From Streptomyces sp. A1277 (lineage in GTDB: Bacteria; Actinomycetota; Actinomycetes; Streptomycetales; Streptomycetaceae): a DNA stretch of 64,000 nt. The DNA is taken from positions 1-64,000 of the forward strand of contig NZ_SSBI01000043.1 in assembly GCF_004795015.1 (NCBI RefSeq), given 5' to 3'. Positions within the stretch are counted from its first letter, which is position 1. The number at the start of each line of letters is the position of its first letter. This document shows, piece after piece, positions 32,410 to 39,034 of this stretch. The notes beneath the pieces are model-generated. The model was not told where the DNA came from and did no database searches. It saw only the letters and a program-made list of their open reading frames with translations. Made by a program: the position numbers and the translations under genes.

Positions 32410-33651
32410 GTGCACGACCACCGCAGGCTCGGCCGTGAGCTGGAGCTGTTCGACACCGACCCGCTGATCGGCGCGGGCCTGCCCTACTGGCTGCCGGCCG
32501 GAGCGGCGCTGCGGCACACCCTGGAGGAGTACGTCCGCACCGCCGAGCGCCGGGCCGGCTACCGCCACGTGTACTCGCCGGTGCTCGGCAAACGGGAGCT
32601 GTACGAGATCTCGGGGCACTGGTCGCACTACAGCGACGACATGTACCCGCCGATGGACCTGGGCACCGAGCAGGTCGTGCTGCGGCCGAGCCTGTGCCCG
32701 CACCACGCGGTGATCTACCGCTCCCGTGCGCACAGCTACCGCGAACTGCCGCTGCGGATGGCGGAGCTGGGCGGGATGTACCGCGCGGAGCTGTCCGGGG
32801 TGCTCGGCGGGCTGACCCGGGTGCGGGCCATCCAGCTGAACGACGCGCACATCTTCTGCACCCTGGACCAGGTCGCCGACGAGGCGCGGGGCGCGCTCGG
32901 CATGATCCGGCGGGCGTACGAGGCGCTGGGCATCCGCCCGGCCCGCTTCCGGCTCTCGCTGCCCGGCCCGGGCGGGAAGTACGTCGCCGCCCCGGAGATG
33001 TGGCGGCGCTCGACCGCGCTGCTGACCGAGGTGCTGGACGCGTCCGGGCTGCCGTACGAGGCGGCCGAGGACGAGGCCGCGTTCTACGGGCCGAAGATCG
33101 ACGTCCAGGTCGTGGACGCGGCGGGCCGCGAGTTCACCCTGTCGACCGTGCAGGCCGACTTCCACCAGCCGGAGCGGTTCGATCTGCGCTACATCGGTGC
33201 CGACGGGGCGAAACACCGGCCGGTCATGGTGCACCGCAGCATCATCGGCAGCGTGGAGCGGGCCGTCGCCCATCTCGTCGAGCAGTACGGCGGTGCGTTC
33301 CCCGGCTGGCTCGCCCCGGTCCAACTGGTGATCCTGCCGGTCTCGGACGCCGAACTCCCGGCCGCCGACGCGCTGGCCGCGCGGTGCGCCGGGCTCGGGC
33401 TGCGCGCGGAGGTCAGCGGCCGGGAGCACGGCAGCCTGGGCGCCAGGGTCCGCCGGGCCCGGCTGGTGCCGTACCAGGCGGTGATCGGCGCGGCGGAGGC
33501 GGCGGACGGGCTCGTCGCCCTGCGGCTGCGCGACGGCCGCCGGCCGGCCCCGGTGCCGGCCGGGGAGGCGCTGGCCCGGATCGGGGCGCTGACCGCCGCG
33601 CACAGCACGGCGCTGTGGGACGACGAGGAGGCGGAGCCGGTCAGGGGGTGA
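32410..33651 (+). CDS. Threonyl-tRNA synthetase paralogue lacking TGS and editing domains
   Basis: The 413-residue protein consists only of a class II catalytic core plus an anticodon-binding domain (from about residue 300). Standard bacterial ThrRS is about 640 residues with N-terminal TGS and editing domains. The zinc site is intact: Cys96 in PSLCPHH, His147 in NDAHIFC, His275 in VMVHRSIIGS, matching E. coli Cys334/His385/His511 in spacing. Motif 2 (ELPLRMAELGGMYRAE) is present. GTG 32410 has GGAG at about 32400-32403. A full ThrRS presumably exists elsewhere. Without editing it would mischarge serine unless another factor helps. It overlaps the MFS gene end by 11 bp. Confidence 0.85.
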   Translation: MHDHRRLGRELELFDTDPLIGAGLPYWLPAGAALRHTLEEYVRTAERRAGYRHVYSPVLGKRELYEISGHWSHYSDDMYPPMDLGTEQVVLRPSLCPHHAVIYRSRAHSYRELPLRMAELGGMYRAELSGVLGGLTRVRAIQLNDAHIFCTLDQVADEARGALGMIRRAYEALGIRPARFRLSLPGPGGKYVAAPEMWRRSTALLTEVLDASGLPYEAAEDEAAFYGPKIDVQVVDAAGREFTLSTVQADFHQPERFDLRYIGADGAKHRPVMVHRSIIGSVERAVAHLVEQYGGAFPGWLAPVQLVILPVSDAELPAADALAARCAGLGLRAEVSGREHGSLGARVRRARLVPYQAVIGAAEAADGLVALRLRDGRRPAPVPAGEALARIGALTAAHSTALWDDEEAEPVRG

Positions 33652-34852
33652 CCGGCGCGGTCTGCGGGTCGGTCGCGGTGCGGTCGGGGCCGAGCGCACC
33701 GGCCAGCGTCGCGGCGACGGCCACCAGGGCGAGGACGACGGTCATCGCGAGCCGTAGTCCGATGTGGTCGGCGAGGAAGCCGAGCGCGGGCGGGCCGACC
33801 AGGAAGGCGCCGTAGCCCGCCGTGGAGACGGCCGCGACCCGGGCCGCCGCGTCGTGCGGGTGGTCGCCCGCCGCGGACACGGTGACCGGGAAGCCGAGCG
33901 AGGCGCCGAGCCCCCACAGCACCGTGGCGGCGCCCGCCATCGCCGGGCTCGGGGCGACGATCACCACCGCCAGGCCCAGCGCGGCCGTCACGCCGCTGAT
34001 CCGCACGACCCGCACCCGGCCGAACCGCGCCAGGAGGGGGCCGCCGGCGAAACGGCCGAGCGTCATCGAGGCGGCGAAGAGCAGGAAGGTCAGCGAGCCC
34101 GCGGTGGCGCTCACCTCGTACCCGTCCACCATGAGCAGCGGCAGCCAGTCGTTCGCGGCGCCCTCCGCGAACGCCATGGCGAGCACGATCACCCCGATGA
34201 GGACGAGCTGCCGGTCCCGCCACACGTGCAGCTGCCCCCGCAGGCCGCCCTGCCCGGATCCGGCGGCCGGTCCGGTCTCCTTTCCGGTGCCGTGCGGGAT
34301 GGCGAGGACCGCCCGCGTACCGGCCGCCGCTATCAGTACCGCGACGAGTGTCAGATGCCATCCGACGGGGAACGCGGCCGCCGTCAGCGCCATGCCGAGG
34401 AGCGCCCCGACGACGGTGCCCAGGCTGAAGCAGCCGTGCAGCACCGGCAGGACGGGCCGGCCGATGGCGCTCTCGACGGCGGCGCCCTCGATGTTGAACG
34501 CCACCTCGCTCATCCCCATCCCGCCGCCGAACAGGGCCAGTCCGCCGAAGACCACGGCCGCCAGCGGCAGGGCGGTGCCGAGGGCGACGACGAGCAGGCC
34601 CGCGACGATCAGCGAGGCCCCGCCGAGGATCGTGGCCCGGCCCCCGTAACGGCGTACGAGCGGGCCGGAGGCCGTGACGCCGGCCATCGAACCGGTGGAG
34701 AGACCGAACAGCACCAGACCCATCGCCCCGGTGGACACGTCGAGCCCGTCCCGGACGGCCGGGGTGCGCGCCACCCAGGAGGCCATGCCGGTACCGGCGG
34801 CGAGCATGAAGAGGAACAGTGCGGCACGCCAGCGGCGTGTGGCGGCATCCAT
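33641..34852 (-). CDS. MFS transporter
   Basis: A 403-residue, about 12-helix transporter starting MDAATRRWRAALFLFMLAAG. It contains GTGMASWVARTPAVRDGLDVS, LFGLSTGSMAG and the loop RYGGRATILGG, resembling motif A. This resembles the Bacteroidetes/actinobacterial fucose-permease/YbjJ-like MFS group; the substrate is unknown. The gene is divergent from the acetyltransferase and the intergenic region holds twin TetR-type operators. The 3' end overlaps the ThrRS paralogue convergently. Confidence 0.85.
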   Translation of the reverse strand: MDAATRRWRAALFLFMLAAGTGMASWVARTPAVRDGLDVSTGAMGLVLFGLSTGSMAGVTASGPLVRRYGGRATILGGASLIVAGLLVVALGTALPLAAVVFGGLALFGGGMGMSEVAFNIEGAAVESAIGRPVLPVLHGCFSLGTVVGALLGMALTAAAFPVGWHLTLVAVLIAAAGTRAVLAIPHGTGKETGPAAGSGQGGLRGQLHVWRDRQLVLIGVIVLAMAFAEGAANDWLPLLMVDGYEVSATAGSLTFLLFAASMTLGRFAGGPLLARFGRVRVVRISGVTAALGLAVVIVAPSPAMAGAATVLWGLGASLGFPVTVSAAGDHPHDAAARVAAVSTAGYGAFLVGPPALGFLADHIGLRLAMTVVLALVAVAATLAGALGPDRTATDPQTAPVTP

Positions 34853-34900
34853 ACAGCGGGGCCTCGGCAGACGGGTCGGAAAGGTGGCGAGCGCCACGAG

Positions 34901-34934
34901 CGTACGATCGTACGCCTTGAGTGTACGATCGTAC
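34901..34934. promoter_or_regulatory. Twin palindromic operators of a TetR-type regulator
   Basis: GTACGATCGTAC occurs twice as a perfect 12-bp palindrome, at 34902-34913 (extended CG at both ends) and 34923-34934. Centres are 21 bp apart, i.e. two helical turns. They lie between divergent MFS (34852) and acetyltransferase (34937) starts; the second is 2 bp before the latter's ATG. The TetR protein encoded at 35539 is the obvious candidate. Confidence 0.7.
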
Positions 34935-34936
34935 CC

Positions 34937-35515
34937 ATGACGGACCACTTCGCGGGAGACCCGCGTACGAACCAGGAGCGGATGCTCGCCGGGGACCTCT
35001 ACATCGCCGACGACCCGAAGATCGTCGAGGCCCAGCGGCGCGCCGTGCGGCTGGCCGCCCGCTACCTCGCCGCCTACACCGAGGACCCGGACGCGGCGCA
35101 GCCGGTGGTCGCCGAACTCCTCGGCGGCCTCGGCGCGGGCGCGCACATCCGGCCGCCGCTGTACGTCGACTACGGCACGTACATCACGGTCGGCGAGGAC
35201 ACGTTCGTCAACTACAACCTCACCGCCCTGGACGTCGCCCCCATCACCATCGGCCGCGACTGCCAGATCGGGCCGAACGTCCAGCTGCTCACGCCCACCC
35301 ACCCGGTGGAGCCGGAGCCCCGCCGGGACAAGCTGGAGGCGGCGCGGCCCATCACGATCGGCGACAATGTCTGGCTCGGCGGCGGGGCGATCGTGCTCGC
35401 CGGGGTGACCATCGGGGACAACAGCGTCATCGGCGCGGGAGCCGTCGTCACCAAGGACATCCCCGCCGACGTGGTCGCCGTGGGCAATCCGGCCCGGGTG
35501 ATCCGTTCGATCTAG
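34937..35515 (+). CDS. Sugar O-acetyltransferase (maltose/galactoside acetyltransferase type)
   Basis: The 192-residue protein is a left-handed beta-helix (LbH) acetyltransferase of the Maa/LacA/NodL group. It has the N-terminal MLAGDLYIADDPKI segment, hexapeptide repeats such as ITIGRDCQIGPNVQLLTPTHP, and ITIGDNVWLGGGAIVLAG, IGAGAVVTKDIPADVVAVGNPARVIR. His in TPTHP is the catalytic base. It acetylates sugars or sugar analogues with acetyl-CoA. ATG 34937 adjoins operator 2. TetR follows 23 bp downstream, same strand. Confidence 0.9.
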   Translation: MTDHFAGDPRTNQERMLAGDLYIADDPKIVEAQRRAVRLAARYLAAYTEDPDAAQPVVAELLGGLGAGAHIRPPLYVDYGTYITVGEDTFVNYNLTALDVAPITIGRDCQIGPNVQLLTPTHPVEPEPRRDKLEAARPITIGDNVWLGGGAIVLAGVTIGDNSVIGAGAVVTKDIPADVVAVGNPARVIRSI

Positions 35516-35538
35516 ACGAGGGACGACGAGGGACACAG

Positions 35539-36081
35539 GTGGCGACCGGACAGAACGACCCCGAGCGGCGGGAGCGCATCATCACCGCCGCGCTCGACCT
35601 GATCGCGCAGGAGGGGGTCGCCGGGACCTCGCACCGCAAGGTCGCCGCCCGCGCCGGGGTGCCGCTCGGCTCGATGACGTACCACTTCGCGGGCATGGAC
35701 GAGCTGCTGCGGGAGGCGTTCACCCGTTTCTCCAGCGGCGTCGTCGCCGTCTTCGAGGAGCGCCTCGGCGCCGCCACCACGCGGGACGAGGCCCGGGAGG
35801 CGGTCGCCGACCTGGTCCACCACCTGTCCGGCGGCAACCAGCGCGAACTGGTCCTCACCCACGAGCTGTACACCCTGGCCGCCCGCAAGCCCGCCTACCG
35901 CGAGCTGACCCGCGAGTGGATGCGCCGCAGCCGGGTCGCCCTGGAATGGCACTTCGACCCGGCGACGGCCCGTCAGCTGGACGCGTTGATCGAGGGCCTG
36001 TCCATCCACCGCGCCCTGGAGACCGAACCGCACGACCGGGCCCTGACCGTCGAAGCCATCGCCCGCATCACGCGCGCCTGA
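35539..36081 (+). CDS. TetR/AcrR family transcriptional regulator
   Basis: The 180-residue protein has a TetR helix-turn-helix, RRERIITAALDLIAQEGVAGT then SHRKVAARAGVPLGSMTYHF, and an all-helical C-terminal ligand domain. GTG 35539 follows GAGGGA. It is co-transcribed with the acetyltransferase and likely binds the twin palindromes at 34901-34934, repressing both its own operon and the divergent MFS gene until a ligand is present. Confidence 0.9.
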   Translation: MATGQNDPERRERIITAALDLIAQEGVAGTSHRKVAARAGVPLGSMTYHFAGMDELLREAFTRFSSGVVAVFEERLGAATTRDEAREAVADLVHHLSGGNQRELVLTHELYTLAARKPAYRELTREWMRRSRVALEWHFDPATARQLDALIEGLSIHRALETEPHDRALTVEAIARITRA

Positions 36082-36096
36082 CGCGCGCCCCCAGCC

Positions 36097-36134
36097 CCTG
36101 GCCGGCACCCCACCTGACCAAGGTGCCGGCCAGG
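36097..36134 (+). terminator. Terminator of the acetyltransferase-tetR operon
   Basis: Arms of 13 bp at 36097-36109 and 36122-36134 are perfectly complementary around a 12-nt loop. The hairpin lies 16 bp after the tetR stop. Confidence 0.8.
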
Positions 36135-36351
36135 TCGTCACTGAGCCGCGCGCGCCGGCGGGCCGACCTGCGGCCATCTACGGCGAGTTCGGCCGTCCGT
36201 GCGAGCCCAGCGCCCGTCCGCACGCACGACGCACCATCATCTCCTGAAACCAAGGCCGCCCCGAACTGAGCGCAGAACGGGTCAATTGCCGTTCGCCTGC
36301 CGTTGATTGTTGCGCCCAGCCGGTTCGGGTGAGGCTTCTGTTGCACACCTC

Positions 36352-36417
36352 TTGACGTTTCCCCAGTGACGACGGAACCATCAACACCCACCGGAGAGCG
36401 CTCTCAGAGCGCTCTCC
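36352..36417 (+). promoter_or_regulatory. Promoter and LacI-type operator of the beta-helix protein gene
   Basis: TTGACG (36352-36357) is followed after 17-18 bp by a weak -10 around 36375-36381. A perfect 25-bp palindrome then occupies 36393-36417: arms GGAGAGCGCTCT and AGAGCGCTCTCC around a central C. It contains two AGAGCGCTCT decamers 11 bp apart. GAGAGCGCTCTC-type sites are recognised by LacI-family regulators of sugar use in Streptomyces. The rest of the 36135-36465 stretch shows no gene. Confidence 0.6.
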
Positions 36418-36465
36418 GGACAGCTCGTCGTGTCACTCGCACCACGACTCAGGAGACGTACGTCC

Positions 36466-38277
36466 ATGCACCTTCCCCCCACGGAAGCCCCCACAACTCC
36501 CCCCACCCACACCGCCGGAACACCCGGCCGCAGGCGTCGCGGGCGGGCCTTCGGGTTCGCCGCGTTCGCCGTGTCGCTGCTCCTCGCCGTGCCCACCGCG
36601 CAGACCGCGTTCGGCCAGGACGCGCAGGCCGTCGAGGGCGGCGGCGACCTCGGGCCCAACGTCCTGGTGTTCGACCCGTCGATGCCGGACATCCAGGCCA
36701 AGGTCGACGAGGTCTTCAAGCAGCAGGAGTCGGCGCAGTTCGGCACCGGCCGCTACGCGCTGATGTTCAAGCCGGGCACGTACGACGACATCAACGCGCA
36801 GATCGGCTTCTACACCTCGATCGCCGGTCTCGGGCTGAACCCGGACGACACCACGTTCAACGGTGACGTGACCGTCGACGCGGGCTGGTTCGACGGCAAC
36901 GCCACGCAGAACTTCTGGCGTTCGGCGGAGAACCTGGCGCTCAACCCGGTCAGCGGCACCGACCGCTGGGCCGTCTCGCAGGCGGCGCCCTTCCGCCGGA
37001 TGCACGTCAAGGGCGGCCTCAACCTTGCCCCGAACGGCTACGGCTGGGCGAGCGGCGGGTACATCGCCGACAGCAAGATCGACGGCCAGGTAGGACCGTA
37101 CTCGCAGCAGCAGTGGTACACCCGCGACAGCTCCATCGGCAGCTGGGGCAACGGCGTCTGGAACATGACGTTCTCCGGCGTCGAGGGCGCGCCCGCGCAG
37201 AGCTTCCCCGAGCCGCCGTACACCACGCTCGACAACACCCCGGTCTCGCGCGAGAAGCCCTTCCTCTACCTGGACGGCGACGACTACAAGGTCTTCGTCC
37301 CGGCCAAGCGCACCAACGCGCGCGGCACGTCGTGGGGGAACGGCACCCCGCAGGGCGAGTCGATCCCGCTGGACCGGTTCTACGTGGTCAAGCCCGGCGC
37401 GAGCGCGGAGACCATCAACGCGGCCGTGCAGCAGGGCCTGCACCTGCTGTTCACGCCCGGTGTCTACCACGTGGACCAGACGATCGACATCGACCGCGCC
37501 GACACCGTCGTGCTCGGGCTCGGCCTCGCCACGATCATCCCGGACAACGGTGTCACCGCCCTCAAGGTCGGTGACGTGGACGGCGTGAAGCTCGCCGGGC
37601 TGCTGGTCGACGCGGGTGCCACCAACTCCGAGTCGCTGATCGAGGTCGGCCCCGAGGGCGCGTCCGCGAGCCACGCCGACAACCCCACCTCCCTCCAGGA
37701 CGTCTTCGTCCGGGTCGGCGGCGCGGGCGCGGGCAAGGCCACCACGGGCATGGTGATCAACAGCAACGACACGATCATCGACCACACCTGGCTGTGGCGC
37801 GCCGACCACGGCGAGGGCGTCGGCTGGGAGACCAACCGGTCCGACTACGGCCTCCAGGTCAACGGCGACAACGTCCTGGCCACCGGCCTGTTCGTGGAGC
37901 ACTTCAACAAGTACGACGTGCGCTGGTCCGGCGAGAACGGCAAGACGATCTTCTACCAGAACGAGAAGGCGTACGACGTCCCCAACCAGGACGCCGTCCA
38001 GAACGGTGACGTCAAGGGCTTCGCCGCCTACAAGGTGGACGACTCCGTCACCACGCACGAGGGCTGGGGGCTCGGCAGCTACTGCAACTTCACCGCCGAC
38101 CCCACCATCCGCCAGGACCACGGCTTCGAGGCCCCGGTCAAGCCCGGCGTGAAGTTCCACGACCTGCTCGTCGTCTCCCTCGGCGGCCAGGGCCAGTACA
38201 ACCACGTCATCAACGACACGGGTTCGGCCACCTCGGGGACGGACACCATTCCGTCGCAGGTGGTGTCCTTCCCGTAG
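36466..38277 (+). CDS. Secreted beta-helix (pectin-lyase-like) protein of unknown activity
   Basis: The 603-residue protein has a long polar N-region, a signal/anchor helix (FGFAAFAVSLLLAVPTAQTA) and a mature chain with two beta-helix-like openings. These are YALMFKPGTYDDINAQIGFY near residue 96 and LLFTPGVYHVDQTIDIDRAD near 327, suggesting a duplicated architecture as in some GH55-type glucanases. Homologues are commonly labelled 'adenylyl cyclase' or 'coagulation factor 5/8 type', which the sequence does not support. ATG 36466 follows AGGAGAC. The LacI-like operator upstream suggests polysaccharide-related control. Confidence 0.7.
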   Translation: MHLPPTEAPTTPPTHTAGTPGRRRRGRAFGFAAFAVSLLLAVPTAQTAFGQDAQAVEGGGDLGPNVLVFDPSMPDIQAKVDEVFKQQESAQFGTGRYALMFKPGTYDDINAQIGFYTSIAGLGLNPDDTTFNGDVTVDAGWFDGNATQNFWRSAENLALNPVSGTDRWAVSQAAPFRRMHVKGGLNLAPNGYGWASGGYIADSKIDGQVGPYSQQQWYTRDSSIGSWGNGVWNMTFSGVEGAPAQSFPEPPYTTLDNTPVSREKPFLYLDGDDYKVFVPAKRTNARGTSWGNGTPQGESIPLDRFYVVKPGASAETINAAVQQGLHLLFTPGVYHVDQTIDIDRADTVVLGLGLATIIPDNGVTALKVGDVDGVKLAGLLVDAGATNSESLIEVGPEGASASHADNPTSLQDVFVRVGGAGAGKATTGMVINSNDTIIDHTWLWRADHGEGVGWETNRSDYGLQVNGDNVLATGLFVEHFNKYDVRWSGENGKTIFYQNEKAYDVPNQDAVQNGDVKGFAAYKVDDSVTTHEGWGLGSYCNFTADPTIRQDHGFEAPVKPGVKFHDLLVVSLGGQGQYNHVINDTGSATSGTDTIPSQVVSFP

Positions 38278-38338
38278 GGACGACCGCATCCGCACCACCC
38301 CGGGCCCGGGCCGCCTCCGTGCGGTCCGGGCCCTTCGG

Positions 38339-38469
38339 CTATCCGCCCCCGGTCACCGCTCTGAGGCCGTCCAGGGCCTCGCGCAGGAAGTACGCCGGGC
38401 CCCGGGAGCCGTCGCCTCCGATCCAGCGCTCGAACGCGACCTTGAAGACGGCGACGCCCGCCTCCGGAC
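38339..38469 (-). pseudogene. 3' fragment of a regulator gene (TetR-like C-terminus)
   Basis: Reading the minus strand to stop 38341-38339 gives ...AVFKVAFERWIGGDG and SRGPAYFLREALDGLRAVTGGG. This resembles the C-terminal helices of TetR-type regulators, which commonly stand divergent from SDR-type genes. No start, DNA-binding domain or upstream body exists; it runs directly into the SDR fragment. Identity is tentative. Confidence 0.45.
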
Positions 38470-38984
38470 GCGCCGGCCTCGGGCCCCGGCGGCCGGCAGG
38501 ACAACGCCCGGGCGACGCTCGCCCTCACCTCCCGCGACGTCCGCTCCTCCGTCGTCCGGCTGCCCCGACGGTCCACGGCGACGGGGACCACGGCTTCATG
38601 GCGGCGCTGATCGGCATCGCCCGCGAGAAGGGCGTGGCCGGCTATGTCGGCGACGGCTCCAACCGCTGGCCGGCCGTGCACCGCTCGGACGCCGCCCGCC
38701 TGTTCCGGCCGGCCCTGGAGGACGCCCCCGCCGGCTCCACGCTGCACGCGGTGGGCGTGGAGGGCGTCCCGCTGCGGGCCGTCGCCGAGGTCATCGGGCG
38801 CCACCTCGGCGTCCCCACGGCCTCCGTCTCCCCCGAGGACGCGGCCGGTCACTTCGCCTGGCTGGGCGGCCTCGTGGGGGTCGACGGCTCGTCCTCCGCC
38901 GCGCTGACCCGTGAGGCGCTCGGCTGGCGGCCGGCCTGTCCGGGGCTGCTCGAAGACCTCGACCAGGACCACTACTTCGCCTGA
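38470..38984 (+). pseudogene. 5'-truncated, frameshifted SDR/NAD(P)-dependent epimerase
   Basis: From 38470 the frame encodes DNARATLALTSRDVRSSVVR then LP. After the four-C run at 38563-38566 the sequence continues in another frame as TVHGDGDHGFMAALIGIARE, VGDGSNRWPAVHRSDAARLF and AALTREALGWRP up to TGA at 38984. The joined product matches the C-terminal half of short-chain-dehydrogenase/epimerase proteins, with VHGDGDHGF and WPAVHRxDAARL hallmarks. Restoring one C would reunite the frames. The N-terminal Rossmann half is missing, so the gene is dead even without the frameshift. Confidence 0.8.
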
Positions 38985-38992
38985 CAGCACAA

Positions 38993-39026
38993 GGCCGCAG
39001 GCACCTGGGGCAAGGTGCCTGCGGCC
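38993..39026. terminator. Terminator between SDR remnant and amylase
   Basis: Perfect 13-bp arms GGCCGCAGGCACC (38993-39005) and GGTGCCTGCGGCC (39014-39026) around an 8-nt loop, located at the convergent ends of the pseudogene and the amylase gene. Confidence 0.8.
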
Positions 39027-39034
39027 GGTGGTGC

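Noticed and set aside
32200..32410. T-box riboswitch upstream of the ThrRS paralogue
   Set aside because: No T-box consensus, specifier loop or stem I; the leader is too short. A leader-peptide attenuator explains the features better.
36466..38277. Adenylyl cyclase annotation
   Set aside because: No cyclase catalytic motif; it is a secreted beta-helix-type chain.
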